From contig NZ_JFHE01000019.1 in NCBI RefSeq assembly GCF_000698555.1, positions 33,210 to 97,209 on the forward strand: DNA of 64,000 nt, given 5' to 3'. Within the stretch, counting starts at the first letter, position 1. Every line of letters starts with the position of its first letter. Positions 8,697-17,980 of this stretch are shown piece by piece. The translations under genes were made by a program, and so were the position numbers. Source of the stretch: Caballeronia grimmiae. GTDB taxonomy: Bacteria; Pseudomonadota; Gammaproteobacteria; Burkholderiales; Burkholderiaceae. The notes beneath the pieces were generated by a model that saw only the letters and a program-made list of their open reading frames with translations, was not told where the DNA came from and ran no database searches.

Positions 8697-8863
8697 GCCG
8701 ACACGCTTCACGCAAGGCATACCGGTATGCGCAATGCTTCGTTGTGGCCGGTCGCGCCGTTGGATAAGCTGTCGCGCGGGCGCGCCGCTTGCACGCGTCG
8801 ACGGCCCGGCATGATCCGAGCAACAAGAAAACCGATGTGTGACCGAGAGTCACGGGAGAATCC

Positions 8864-10471
8864 ATGCGCCTCAACCGCTTCAAAGTCCGCTCCACCGCCG
8901 CGCTCGCCGCCGTCCTCATGGCCGCGCCGATGCTCGCGATGTCGAAGCCGCTCACCGTCTGCACGGAATCGAGCCCCGATGGCTTCGATGTCGTCCAGTT
9001 CAATTCGCTCGTGACGACGAACGCATCGGCGGACGTCGTCTTCAATACGCTGGTCTCGTACGACGAGGCCGCGAAGAAAGTCGCGCCATCGCTTGCGCAG
9101 AAGTGGGACGTATCGAGCGACGGCCTCACGTACACGTTCCATCTGCGGCCGAACGTCCAGTTCCAGACGACCGACTACTTCAAGCCGACGCGCCCGCTCA
9201 ATGCGGATGACGTCGTCTTCACGTTCGAGCGCATGCTGTCGGACAGCAACCCGTGGCACAAGGTGGCGGGCGCAAGCGGCTTTCCGCACGCGCAGTCGAT
9301 GGGCCTCGTGAAGCTCATCAAGGCCGTGACGAAGGTGGACGATCAGACCGTGAAGTTCGAGCTGAACGAGCCGAACGCGACGTTCGTGCCGATCCTCACG
9401 ATGGGCTTCGCTTCGATCTATTCGGCCGAGTACGCCGGCCAGTTGCTGAAGGCGGACAAGCAACTGGACATCAACAGCAAGCCCATCGGCACCGGCCCGT
9501 TCGTGCTCAAGAGCTATACGAAGGATGCGGTGATCCGCTACGACGTGAACCCGTCGTACTGGGGACCGAAGCCGAAGGTCGATAGGCTGATCTATGCAAT
9601 CACGCCCGATGCCTCGGTGCGTGCGCAGAAGATCAAGGCGGGCGAATGCCAGATCGCGCTATCGCCGAAGCCGCAGGACGTGCTCGATGCGAAGAAGGAC
9701 AAGGCGCTCAAGGTCAGCGAGACGCCCGCGTTCATGACCGCTTTCGTCGCGTTGAATACGCAGAAGAAGCCGCTCGACAACCCGAAGGTGCGTCAGGCGC
9801 TGAACATGGCGTTCGATCGCACGACGTACATGAAGACCGTGTTCGACAACACCGCATCGCCGGCGGTGAATCCGTATCCGCCGAACACGTGGAGCTATGA
9901 CAAGAGCGTGCAGGCGTATCCGTACTCGGCGGATCGCGCGAAGAAGCTGCTCGCCGATGCGGGCTTGCCGAACGGCTTCGAGACGACGATCTGGGTGCGT
10001 CCGAATGGCAGCGTGCTAAATCCGAATCCGAAGGCGGGCGCGGAACTGCTGCAGGCCGACCTCGCGAAGATCGGCGTGAAGGCGCAGGTGAAGGTGATCG
10101 AATGGGGAGAACTGATCAAGGAAGCGAAGCAGGGCCAGCACGACATGCTCTTCATGGGCTGGGCCGGCGACAACGGCGACCCGGATAACTTCCTGTCGCC
10201 GCTCTTCAGTTGCAATGCGGTGAAGTCGGGCATCAACTTCGCGCGCTTCTGCGATGCTCAACTCGACAAGCTGATCGCGGATGGCAAGGCGACGCCCGAT
10301 GTCGCGAAACGCACGAAGTCGTATATCGACGCGCAGAAGATCATCCACGATCAGGCGCTGTGGATTCCGCTCGTTTACCCGACGGCGGCGGCGCTTACCC
10401 GCGCGAATGTCAGCGGGTATAGCGTGAGCCCGTTCGGACGACAGAACTTCGGCGCAGTTGCCGTGCAGTAA
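8864..10471 (+). CDS. ABC transporter periplasmic peptide-binding protein (family 5)
   Basis: A 535-residue DppA/OppA-type solute-binding protein. An N-terminal signal peptide (basic MRLNRFKVR, then an Ala/Leu-rich core to about residue 26) exports it. The mature part starts with KPLTVCTESSPDGFD and has family-5 features such as GTGPFVLKSY and a C-terminal DQALWIPLVYP. It should capture di- or oligopeptides, possibly with haem precursors as in DppA. No permease or ATPase genes adjoin it, so it probably works with a transporter encoded elsewhere. The start is ATG 8864 after CGGGAG. Confidence 0.92.
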   Translation: MRLNRFKVRSTAALAAVLMAAPMLAMSKPLTVCTESSPDGFDVVQFNSLVTTNASADVVFNTLVSYDEAAKKVAPSLAQKWDVSSDGLTYTFHLRPNVQFQTTDYFKPTRPLNADDVVFTFERMLSDSNPWHKVAGASGFPHAQSMGLVKLIKAVTKVDDQTVKFELNEPNATFVPILTMGFASIYSAEYAGQLLKADKQLDINSKPIGTGPFVLKSYTKDAVIRYDVNPSYWGPKPKVDRLIYAITPDASVRAQKIKAGECQIALSPKPQDVLDAKKDKALKVSETPAFMTAFVALNTQKKPLDNPKVRQALNMAFDRTTYMKTVFDNTASPAVNPYPPNTWSYDKSVQAYPYSADRAKKLLADAGLPNGFETTIWVRPNGSVLNPNPKAGAELLQADLAKIGVKAQVKVIEWGELIKEAKQGQHDMLFMGWAGDNGDPDNFLSPLFSCNAVKSGINFARFCDAQLDKLIADGKATPDVAKRTKSYIDAQKIIHDQALWIPLVYPTAAALTRANVSGYSVSPFGRQNFGAVAVQ

Positions 10472-10477
10472 CCGATC

Positions 10478-11551
10478 TCAGGCCGGCGCGAACCGCAGCA
10501 CGCCATCCGCGCCGGCCTGACGCTTCAACGCGCCTTCGAGCCAAAGCAGATTCAGGTGCGCAAGCGCTTCACCGAGCGCGAACGTCTTCTGGTGAATATC
10601 GAGCGGGCGCTTGAACATGACCGGCACGATGTCGGCGGCGCTGCAGGGTTTCGCGGCGCACGCCTCGCGCACTTCAGCCAGCCGCGCGCGATGATGCTCC
10701 CTCAGTTGCCCGATGCGCGTTTGCACGCCGCGAAACGGCTTGCCGTGCGAGGGCAGCGCGAGGACATCGGCGGGCATGGATTCATAGCGTCCGAGCGACT
10801 CCAGATACAGTGCGAGCGGGTTGCTTTCCGGCTCGATCGCGAACACGGACACGTTCGTCGAGATGCGGGGCAACACCATGTCGCCGGAAATGAGCAGCTT
10901 GTCCGACGCGCAATACAACGCGCTATGTTCGGGCGAATGACCATAGCCCGTCACCACTTCCCATTCACGCGCGCCAATGCGCAAGCGATCGCCATCGCGG
11001 ATACGGCGAAACTCGCCCGGCATCGAAGGCACGAGCGTCGGGTAATAGCTGTCGCGCTTTCTCAACGCATCGAGCGATGCTTCATCGGTCAGGCCGTGCG
11101 TCGCGAAATGCCGCGCCGCGCGTTCGCCGCCCGCGTTGGAGCCATCGCCCGCGGCCATCACGCGGCCCATCGCGTACTCGCCGAGTGACATCCACAGCCG
11201 CACGTTCCAGCGTTGCCTGTCGCCGCCATCGCAGACCCAGTCGGCGAGGCCGAGGTGATCGGGATGGCAATGCGTGACGATCACGCGCAGCACGGGCAGG
11301 CCATCGAGCACGGTATCAAAGACACGCTCCCAGTTCGCGCGGATGCCGTCGTTCGCAATGCCGCAATCCACCACCGTCCAGCCTTGCACGCCGTCGATCT
11401 CATCGCGCAACAGCCACAGATTGATGTGATCGAGCGCGAACGGCAACGGCATGCGCAGCCAGTAGACGCCGGGGGCCACTTCCTTTACGCCGCCCGGCTC
11501 GGGCAATTCTTCGGCGAATACATAATCGAGCTGATGTTCGAGTGCGTTCAT
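10478..11551 (-). CDS. Metallo-beta-lactamase-fold hydrolase
   Basis: A 357-residue MBL-fold protein with the zinc motif THCHPDHLG at residues 93-101 and later metal-ligand regions (GYGHSPEHSALY and LPSHGKPF). It resembles the LACTB2/glyoxalase II-like group. The open frame continues upstream to 12019, across the divergent MerR gene, but homology-like sequence begins at MNALEHQLDY, so ATG 11551 is taken. It is divergent from the MerR regulator at 11657 and may be controlled by it, together with the acyl-CoA-related genes to the right. A thioesterase-like role is only a guess. Confidence 0.85.
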   Translation of the reverse strand: MNALEHQLDYVFAEELPEPGGVKEVAPGVYWLRMPLPFALDHINLWLLRDEIDGVQGWTVVDCGIANDGIRANWERVFDTVLDGLPVLRVIVTHCHPDHLGLADWVCDGGDRQRWNVRLWMSLGEYAMGRVMAAGDGSNAGGERAARHFATHGLTDEASLDALRKRDSYYPTLVPSMPGEFRRIRDGDRLRIGAREWEVVTGYGHSPEHSALYCASDKLLISGDMVLPRISTNVSVFAIEPESNPLALYLESLGRYESMPADVLALPSHGKPFRGVQTRIGQLREHHRARLAEVREACAAKPCSAADIVPVMFKRPLDIHQKTFALGEALAHLNLLWLEGALKRQAGADGVLRFAPA

Positions 11552-11595
11552 CGGCGATGCCTTTGGGGTTTGCGCCGCATTGCAATCCGGCGAAG

Positions 11596-11625
11596 TTGAC
11601 GATAACGTAAACGTCATTCTATCGT
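11596..11625 (+). promoter_or_regulatory. Candidate MerR-family (LiuR-like) operator within a promoter
   Basis: TTGACGATAACGTAAACGTCA at 11596-11616 is an imperfect dyad (TGACG...CGTCA) rich in ACGTAA. It resembles my recollection of proteobacterial LiuR boxes. TTGACG can serve as a -35 and TATCGT (11620-11625) as a -10, with an 18-base spacer that places the dyad between them, as MerR regulators require. It lies between the divergent MBL hydrolase and the MerR gene. Confidence 0.55.
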
Positions 11626-11656
11626 CGGACGCCCGTTTGCGCGTCGCGCTTTCCAG

Positions 11657-12079
11657 ATGACTCAGCCCACGCATTACACGATCACTGAACTGGCGCGCGA
11701 GTTTGACGTCACGCCGCGCGCCATTCGCTTCTACGAAGATCAGGGCCTGCTCGCGCCGCGACGCGAAGGCGCGAACGGCCTGCGCCGCGTGTACTCGCCG
11801 CGCGACCGCACGCGCCTCAAACTCACGCTGCGCGGCAAGCGGCTCGGCTTCACGCTGTCGGAGATTCGCACGCTGCTCGATCTCTACGATTCGCCGACGG
11901 GCACGACCGCGCAACTGCGCGCGTTCATCGACACCATCGCCGCGCATCGTGAAATGCTGCAGCGTCAGCTCGAAGACCTGAACACCACGCTGTCCGAACT
12001 CACCGCTTATGAAGAGCAAGGCCGCGCGCTGCTCGCGGCCGGCATCGACAAGCGGGCGCGGCGGTCGAAAGCCGCCTGA
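11657..12079 (+). CDS. MerR-family transcriptional regulator, LiuR-like
   Basis: A 140-residue regulator with an N-terminal winged helix ([20 protein letters not shown], residues 7-26) and a C-terminal dimerisation coiled coil. The sequence type ([20 protein letters not shown], then the [14 protein letters not shown] segment) is that of LiuR, which in proteobacteria controls branched-chain amino acid and acyl-CoA breakdown. It heads a rightward group with aceK, carbonic anhydrase and a thiolase. No liuABCD genes are present here, so the LiuR assignment is tentative. The stop overlaps the alternative aceK start at 12079. Confidence 0.8.
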   Translation: MTQPTHYTITELAREFDVTPRAIRFYEDQGLLAPRREGANGLRRVYSPRDRTRLKLTLRGKRLGFTLSEIRTLLDLYDSPTGTTAQLRAFIDTIAAHREMLQRQLEDLNTTLSELTAYEEQGRALLAAGIDKRARRSKAA

Positions 12080-12090
12080 TGCGAGCCGAC

Positions 12091-13884
12091 ATGAACCACT
12101 TTCCCAAGCTGCTCTCGTCGCAAATCGGCTTCGATGTCGCGCAGACGCTGCTCGAAGGTTTCGACCGGCATTACCGCGTGTTTCGCGAAGCCGCCGTCAA
12201 GGCGAAGACGCTGTTCGAGCAAGGCGACTGGCATGCGCTCTCGCAGCTTGCGCGCGAGCGCATCACATCGTATGACGAGCGTGTCGACGAATGCGTGATG
12301 CGTCTCGAAGACGAATACGATGCCGAGAACATCGACGACGAGGTATGGCAGCAAATCAAGCTGCATTACATCGGCTTGTTGACGACGCATCGTCAGCCGG
12401 AGTGCGCCGAGACTTTCTTCAACTCGGTGTGCTGCAAGATCCTGCATCGCTCGTACTTCAACAACGATTTCATCTTCGTGCGGCCAGCGATCTCGACCGA
12501 ATACATCGAGAACGACGAGCCCGCCGCCAAGCCGACGTATCGCGCGTATTACCCGGACAAGGACGGACTCGCGGCCACGCTCGAACGCATCGTCACGAAC
12601 TTCCAGTTGCAGCCGCCATTCGAAGACCTCACGCGCGACGTGCAATGCGTGATGCAATCGCTTAAAGACACTTTCGGCGATTTCGCGCCCGCGCCGAATT
12701 TTCAGATTCACGTGCTGTCGTCACTATTCTTTCGCAACAAGGCGGCGTATATCATCGGCCGCATCATTCATGGCGATTTGCTGCTGCCCTTCGCCATTGC
12801 CGTCCGCCACACGAAGCCTGGCCTGCTGGCGCTCGACACCGTGCTGCTCGAGCGTCAGCAATTGCTCATCATCTTCAGCTTCTCGCATTCGTATTTTCTC
12901 GTCGACATGGAAGTGCCGTCGGCGTACGTGCAGTTTCTGGGCAGCATCATGCCGGCGAAGCCGAACGCGGAAATCTACACATCGCTCGGCCTGCAGAAGC
13001 AGGGCAAGAACCTGTTCTATCGCGACTTGCTGCATCACCTGAAACATTCGAGCGATCAGTTCATCATCGCGCCGGGCATCAAGGGCCTCGTGATGATCGT
13101 GTTCACGCTGCCGTCGTTCCCTTATGTGTTCAAGCTCATCAAGGATGCGTTCCCGCCGCCGAAGGACACCACGCGCGCGAAGATCGAGGACAAGTACCTG
13201 CTCGTGAAGCGCCACGACCGGCTGGGCCGCATGGCCGATACGCTCGAATATTCGAGCGTCGCGCTGCCGCTCGCGCGGCTGGATCATTCGCTGATCCGCG
13301 AACTGGAGAAGGAAGCGCCATCGATGATCGAATACGAAGGCGACAAGCTGGTCATTCGCCACGTCTATATCGAGCGTCGCATGGTGCCGTTGAATCTCTT
13401 CCTGCAGAACGGCAATGCGGATGACATCGATCACGGCATCAAGGAATTCGGCGATGCGATCAAGCAGTTGATCCAGGCGAACATTTTCCCCGGCGATATG
13501 CTGTACAAGAACTTCGGCGTGACGCGGCACGGTCGCGTCGTGTTTTACGATTACGACGAGATCGAGTATCTGACCGATTGCAACGTGCGCCGCGTGCCGC
13601 CGCCGCGCAACGAGGAAGAGGAACTGTCGGGCGAGCCGTGGTATACCGTCGGGCCGCACGACATCTTTCCCGAAACGTACGGCACGTTCCTGCTCGGCGA
13701 TCCGCGCGTGCGCGAAGCCTTCATGCGTCATCACGCGGATTTCTTCGATCCGGCGCTCTGGCAGCGTCACAAGGAGCAATTGCTGCAAGGCGAACTCGCC
13801 GATTTTTTCCCCTACGACGGAGCCATCCGTTTCTGCGTCCGGTATCCGGAGCGATTCGAGAAGGCCTCCGCGCGCGCCGCCTGA
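12091..13884 (+). CDS. aceK: Isocitrate dehydrogenase kinase/phosphatase
   Basis: A protein of 597 residues that phosphorylates and dephosphorylates isocitrate dehydrogenase, setting flux between the TCA cycle and the glyoxylate shunt. Recognisable family blocks include [36 protein letters not shown] and the C-terminal kinase part with [15 protein letters not shown]. Two in-frame ATGs exist, at 12079 (overlapping the MerR stop) and 12091. The second matches the usual start [13 protein letters not shown] and is preferred. Being separate from aceA/aceB is common in Burkholderia. The length is normal and catalytic regions look intact. Confidence 0.96.
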   Translation: MNHFPKLLSSQIGFDVAQTLLEGFDRHYRVFREAAVKAKTLFEQGDWHALSQLARERITSYDERVDECVMRLEDEYDAENIDDEVWQQIKLHYIGLLTTHRQPECAETFFNSVCCKILHRSYFNNDFIFVRPAISTEYIENDEPAAKPTYRAYYPDKDGLAATLERIVTNFQLQPPFEDLTRDVQCVMQSLKDTFGDFAPAPNFQIHVLSSLFFRNKAAYIIGRIIHGDLLLPFAIAVRHTKPGLLALDTVLLERQQLLIIFSFSHSYFLVDMEVPSAYVQFLGSIMPAKPNAEIYTSLGLQKQGKNLFYRDLLHHLKHSSDQFIIAPGIKGLVMIVFTLPSFPYVFKLIKDAFPPPKDTTRAKIEDKYLLVKRHDRLGRMADTLEYSSVALPLARLDHSLIRELEKEAPSMIEYEGDKLVIRHVYIERRMVPLNLFLQNGNADDIDHGIKEFGDAIKQLIQANIFPGDMLYKNFGVTRHGRVVFYDYDEIEYLTDCNVRRVPPPRNEEEELSGEPWYTVGPHDIFPETYGTFLLGDPRVREAFMRHHADFFDPALWQRHKEQLLQGELADFFPYDGAIRFCVRYPERFEKASARAA

Positions 13885-13932
13885 AGTGCAAAGTGCGGCG
13901 CATTCTTGAGACATGCAACACAGCAAACGAAC

Positions 13933-14709
13933 ATGACTGACCGAAACAACGAAGCCGCTCATCCCCTCGCCCATCTCTTCGACAACAACCAGAGCTGGGT
14001 CACGCGCAAGCTTGCCGAGGACGCGGATTTCTTCGAGCGGCTCGCGCATCAGCAGGCGCCGGAATATCTGTGGATCGGCTGCTCCGATTCGCGCGTGCCG
14101 GCGAACCAGATCATCGGCTTGCCGCCGGGCGAAGTGTTCGTGCATCGGAATATCGCGAACGTGGTCGTGCACTCGGACCTCAACGCGCTGTCGGTGATCC
14201 AGTTCGCCGTCGATCTGCTGAAGGTGAAGCACATCATGGTCGTCGGCCATTACGGCTGCTCGGGCGTGGGCGCGGCGCTCGTCGGACGGCGCGTCGGTCT
14301 CGCGGACAACTGGCTGCGCCACGTCGAGGACGTGCGCGAAAAGCACGCCGCGCTGCTCGACGAATGGCCGATGGGCGAAGCGCGGCATCGCCGGCTCGTG
14401 GAACTGAACACGATCGAGCAGACGCTGAACGTGTGCCGCACGACCGTCGTCGGCGATGCCTGGGCGCGCGGTCAAGAACTGACGATTCACGGCTGGACTT
14501 ACGGCGTTCACGATGGCCGTCTGCGCAACATGGGCATGATGATCAGTTCGCAGGAAGCCGTGGACGCGACGTATCAATCGTGCCTCGCCGCGTTGACGCG
14601 CGACGGCGCACACGCAGCGGAGAACGACGTGATCGCGTCCGATGCGGCGCGGCTCGGCGATGTTCCCGCCGTCATTCAGGGCGTCATCAAGGAGCTAAAA
14701 CATGAGTGA
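13933..14709 (+). CDS. can: Beta-class carbonic anhydrase
   Basis: A 258-residue zinc enzyme interconverting CO2 and bicarbonate. Zinc ligands Cys50, His106 and Cys109 and the Asp52-Arg54 dyad are visible in WIGCSDSRVPAN and GHYGCSGV, as in E. coli Can. ATG 13933 is preferred over 13906, since the family starts close to the SxxPLAHLFDNN segment. It overlaps the thiolase gene by 8 bases, so the two are probably translationally coupled. It may supply bicarbonate for acyl-CoA carboxylation, although no carboxylase is nearby. Confidence 0.95.
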   Translation: MTDRNNEAAHPLAHLFDNNQSWVTRKLAEDADFFERLAHQQAPEYLWIGCSDSRVPANQIIGLPPGEVFVHRNIANVVVHSDLNALSVIQFAVDLLKVKHIMVVGHYGCSGVGAALVGRRVGLADNWLRHVEDVREKHAALLDEWPMGEARHRRLVELNTIEQTLNVCRTTVVGDAWARGQELTIHGWTYGVHDGRLRNMGMMISSQEAVDATYQSCLAALTRDGAHAAENDVIASDAARLGDVPAVIQGVIKELKHE

Positions 14710-15895
14710 GACACAACGCGATGCGGTCGTCATCGTCTCGGCTGCACGCACGCCGATGGCCGCGTTTCAGGGCGATTTCGCTGCTTTGACCGCGCCGCAA
14801 CTCGGCGCGGCGGCGATCCGCGCGGCGGTCGAACGCGCGGGCCTGACGCCGGAGCGGATCGACGAAGCGATCATGGGCTGCGTGCTGCCTGCGGGCCAGG
14901 GCCAGGCGCCCGCGCGTCAGGCGGCGCTCGGCGCGGGCTTGCCACTGTCCACCGGCTGCACGACCATCAACAAGATGTGCGGCTCCGGCATGCGCGCCGC
15001 GATGTTCGCGCACGACATGCTGCTCGCCGGCTCCGCGGAAATCATCGTCGCGGGCGGCATGGAAAGCATGACTAACGCGCCCTATCTGCTGCCGAAGGCG
15101 CGCGGCGGCATGCGCATGGGGCACGGCCAGGTGATGGATCACATGTTCCTCGACGGCCTCGAAGACGCCTACGAAAAGGGCCGTCTGATGGGCACGTTCG
15201 CGGAACAGTGCGCGTCGTCGTATGCGTTCTCGCGTGAAACGCAGGATGCGTTCGCGGTCGAATCGCTGCGCCGCGCGAAACGCGCGAACGAGGATGGATC
15301 GTTCGAATGGGAAATCGCGCCGGTCACGGTGCAGGGCAAAAAAGGCGAGTCGCGAATTGCGCGTGACGAGCAGCCGTTCAAGGCGAACATCGAGAAGATT
15401 GCGTCGCTGAAGCCGGCGTTCGCGAAGGACGGCACCGTGACGGCGGCGAATTCGTCGTCGATATCGGATGGCGCGGCGGCGCTCGTGATGATGCGCGAAT
15501 CGACCGCGAAACGCCTCGGCGTGACGCCGATTGCGCGCGTCGCCGGGCACAGCACGTTCGCGCAGCAGCCGGCGCTGTTCACGACCGCGCCCGTCGGCGC
15601 GATCGCCCGGCTCTTCGACAAGAACGGCTGGCGCGCGGGCGATGTCGACCTGTACGAAATCAACGAGGCATTCGCCGTCGTGACAATGGCGGCCATGCGC
15701 GAACACGACCTGCCTCACGACAAGGTGAACGTGAACGGCGGCGCGTGCGCGCTGGGGCATCCGATCGGCGCTTCGGGCGCGCGCATTCTCGTCACGCTGA
15801 TCGGCGCGTTGCGCTCGCGCGGGTTGAAGCGCGGCGTCGCCTCGTTGTGCATCGGCGGCGGGGAAGCGACGGCAATGGGCGTCGAACTCATCTGA
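14702..15895 (+). CDS. Acetyl-CoA C-acetyltransferase (thiolase)
   Basis: A 397-residue thiolase. The nucleophilic Cys93 lies in TTINKMCGSGMRA. The catalytic His is in CALGHPIGASGARI and the second Cys in SLCIGGGEATA near the C-terminus. It condenses or cleaves acetoacetyl-CoA and could act in leucine or ketone-body degradation or in polyhydroxybutyrate supply. It starts within the end of can and is followed after 19 bases by an SDR gene. Confidence 0.95.
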   Translation: MSETQRDAVVIVSAARTPMAAFQGDFAALTAPQLGAAAIRAAVERAGLTPERIDEAIMGCVLPAGQGQAPARQAALGAGLPLSTGCTTINKMCGSGMRAAMFAHDMLLAGSAEIIVAGGMESMTNAPYLLPKARGGMRMGHGQVMDHMFLDGLEDAYEKGRLMGTFAEQCASSYAFSRETQDAFAVESLRRAKRANEDGSFEWEIAPVTVQGKKGESRIARDEQPFKANIEKIASLKPAFAKDGTVTAANSSSISDGAAALVMMRESTAKRLGVTPIARVAGHSTFAQQPALFTTAPVGAIARLFDKNGWRAGDVDLYEINEAFAVVTMAAMREHDLPHDKVNVNGGACALGHPIGASGARILVTLIGALRSRGLKRGVASLCIGGGEATAMGVELI

Positions 15896-15914
15896 AGCCA
15901 ACAGGAACGACGAC

Positions 15915-16592
15915 ATGAGAACCGCTCTGATCATCGGCGCATCGCGCGGCATCGGCCACGAGTTCGCGCGTGAATACTGCCGCGACGGCTGGCGCGTGCT
16001 CGCCACCGCCCGCGACAAAGCCGCGCTTTCGTCACTCGACGCGCTCGGCGCGCAGACCTTCTCGCTCGATGTCACGCAGCCGGAGCAGATCGCCGCGCTC
16101 GGGTGGCAACTGGAAGAGGAGCGGCTCGACGTCGCGATCATCGTGTCGGGCGTGTACGGCCCGAGCACGGAAGGCGTCGAAGCGCCGAGCAACGACGACT
16201 TCGACGATGTGATGCACACCAACGTGCGCGGACCGATGCAGCTCATCCCGCTGTTGCTGCCGCTCACCGATGCCGCGCATGGCGTGCTCGCGGTCGTATC
16301 CAGCAAGATGGGCAGCATCAGCGAGACGAACGGCGCGACCGGCTGGCTGTATCGCGCGAGCAAGGCGGCGCTCAATTCCGCGATCAAGGTGGCGTCGATC
16401 GAATCGCGGCATTCGGCGTGCATCGCGCTGCATCCCGGCTGGGTGCGCACGGAGATGGGCGGACCGTCGGCCGCAATCGACGTGGCGCGCAGCGTCACCG
16501 GCATGCGCGCCGTGATCGCGGCAGCGCGTGCATTGCGCGACGACTTCAACGGCCGCTTCATTCAGTACGACGGCACGCAACTCGACTGGTAA
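15915..16592 (+). CDS. Short-chain dehydrogenase/reductase
   Basis: A 225-residue Rossmann enzyme. The cofactor motif GASRGIG occupies residues 8-14 and the catalytic YRASK gives Tyr146 and Lys150. The substrate is unknown. It belongs to the C-factor/CsgA-like short SDRs by length and by the LHPGWVRTEMGG segment. It lies 19 bases after the thiolase and 25 bases before a GST gene in the same operon-like run. Confidence 0.88.
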   Translation: MRTALIIGASRGIGHEFAREYCRDGWRVLATARDKAALSSLDALGAQTFSLDVTQPEQIAALGWQLEEERLDVAIIVSGVYGPSTEGVEAPSNDDFDDVMHTNVRGPMQLIPLLLPLTDAAHGVLAVVSSKMGSISETNGATGWLYRASKAALNSAIKVASIESRHSACIALHPGWVRTEMGGPSAAIDVARSVTGMRAVIAAARALRDDFNGRFIQYDGTQLDW

Positions 16593-16617
16593 TCCGACTC
16601 GAAAGGGAACGCAAAGA

Positions 16618-17226
16618 ATGACCTATCACGTGCATGGCGTCTCGGCATCCGGCAACTGCTACAAGGTGCGTCTCGCGCTCGAACAACTGAAGCTGCCGTA
16701 CGTCTGGCATGAAGTCGACATGATGCACGGCGCAACCCGCACGGATGCGTTCCGCAAGCTGAACCCGAACGGCAAGGTGCCGGTGCTGTGCATCGACGAG
16801 ACGACGACGCTGTCCGAATCCGACGCCATTCTCTGCTACCTCGCCGACGGCACGCCGCTCATGCCGGACGATCGCCTGCAACGTGCGCAAGTGCTGCAAT
16901 GGATGTTCTTCGAGCAGTACAGCCACGAGCCGTATGTGGCGGTCGCGCGTTTCATCCGCCAGTTCCTGAAGCAGCCCGACGATCCGCGTCTGCCCGAGAA
17001 GACCGCCGGTTCGTATCGCGCGCTCGACGTGATGGAGCAGCATCTCGCGACGCGCAGCTTTCTCGTCGGCGAGCGTTATACGGTCGCGGATATCGCGCTT
17101 TTCGCGTACACGCATGTCGCCGATGAAGCCGGTCTCGACCTGTCGCGCTATCCGGGCATCCGCGCGTGGCTTGATCGCGTGCGCAGCCAGCCGGGGCACG
17201 TCGCGATGCCGGGAGTCCACGCTTGA
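16618..17226 (+). CDS. Glutathione S-transferase family protein
   Basis: A 202-residue protein with an N-terminal thioredoxin-like domain (VSASGNCYKVRLALEQL; NPNGKVPVL near 43-51; ETTTLSESDAI) and an all-helical C-terminal domain. The ATG at 16618 follows AAAGGGAACGCAAAGA. It resembles the YfcG/beta-like GSTs of proteobacteria. The substrate is unknown. Its stop overlaps the TTG start of the YchJ gene. Confidence 0.88.
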   Translation: MTYHVHGVSASGNCYKVRLALEQLKLPYVWHEVDMMHGATRTDAFRKLNPNGKVPVLCIDETTTLSESDAILCYLADGTPLMPDDRLQRAQVLQWMFFEQYSHEPYVAVARFIRQFLKQPDDPRLPEKTAGSYRALDVMEQHLATRSFLVGERYTVADIALFAYTHVADEAGLDLSRYPGIRAWLDRVRSQPGHVAMPGVHA

Positions 17227-17642
17227 AGCCGGTGGAGTGTCCTTGCGGCGGGGCATCGCCGGCGGCGAAGCCGAATGCGCGCGCGCCGCGTTATGCCGAG
17301 TGCTGCGGGCGTTTCATCGACGGTCACGCGGCCCCCGCGAACGCGATGGAACTGATGCGCTCGCGCTACACCGCCTACGTGCTCGGCGACACGTCCTATC
17401 TGCGCGCCACATGGGACGACACTACCTGCCCGCCCGATCTCGATGCCTCCGGCACCAGCACGCGCTGGCTCGGCTTGCAGATCAAACGCCATACGCCGAT
17501 CGACGCGGATCACGAAGAAGTCGAGTTCGTGGCGCGCTACAAGGTGGACGGTCGCGCGCATCGGCTGCACGAGGCGAGCCGGTTCAGGCGAAATGCAAAC
17601 GGCCGCTGGATTTATATCGACGGTGAACAAAAAGGAAAGTAA
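17223..17642 (+). CDS. YchJ/UPF0225 family protein with SEC-C-type zinc motif
   Basis: A 139-residue protein with the paired cysteine motifs CPCGG (residues 6-10) and YAECCGRFI typical of YchJ, followed by the conserved NTF2-like core (MRSRYTAYVLGDTSYL; WLGLQI). The start appears to be TTG at 17223, overlapping the upstream GST stop (TTGA), which suggests translational coupling. Function is not known for the family. Confidence 0.85.
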   Translation: MKPVECPCGGASPAAKPNARAPRYAECCGRFIDGHAAPANAMELMRSRYTAYVLGDTSYLRATWDDTTCPPDLDASGTSTRWLGLQIKRHTPIDADHEEVEFVARYKVDGRAHRLHEASRFRRNANGRWIYIDGEQKGK

Positions 17643-17980
17643 ATGCTTTCTTAATACAACCGCCGATAAAGACGGTATTAATTTCCTTAAAAATCCCTTC
17701 CAGATTAAGCTGTTACGGGGTTTCCTTTATTGTGCAGTGCAATTTTGAACGGGTAATCTCTCTTTACGCCAGCGCATCGTCATTTCCGCGCCGGGCAAAG
17801 AGCGGCGCCCCGTTGCAACGCCTGTTCGAAGCCATTCGTCGTGCCTCGCCGAGGCAGGACTCCCGAAACCAGTAATCGATACTGCTCCCCGCGAGCAGCG
17901 CGACAGGTTTGTGACTTCGATCAGCGCAGTGTCCGGGCCACGCCGCATCAACATCGATGGGATGCAGTCGGAGTTCACGG
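17643..17980. other. Intergenic region with an AT-rich patch
   Basis: No gene is visible. The first 120 bases are clearly more AT-rich than the surroundings. TTAATAC (17651-17657) and GTATTAA (17675-17681) form a hairpin followed by TTTCCTT, probably a weak terminator for the GST-YchJ transcript. ATTGTGCAGTGCAAT near 17733-17747 is a partial dyad. The rest likely holds the promoter of the secreted hydrolase. Confidence 0.5.

Larger units (their letters stand above)
8390..8863. other. Divergent intergenic region between the exporter and the peptide-binding protein
   Basis: This 474-base stretch has no convincing gene. It holds the leftward promoter, the manganese riboswitch and a downstream leader of about 170 bases for the exporter. 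Within that leader GATGCGC (8517-8523) and GCGCATC (8551-8557) can pair just after the aptamer. On the rightward side GCATACCGGTATGC at 8717-8730 is a perfect 14-base palindrome. Confidence 0.7.

Noticed and set aside
8390..8704. In-frame N-terminal extension of the CaCA exporter
   Set aside because: It runs through the riboswitch and expression platform and has no membrane or signal-like sequence; the transporter fold begins at 8389.
17733..17747. PhaR-type (phasin regulator) binding site
   Set aside because: The TGCAGTGCAA element is only a partial dyad and no phasin or PHA gene adjoins it.
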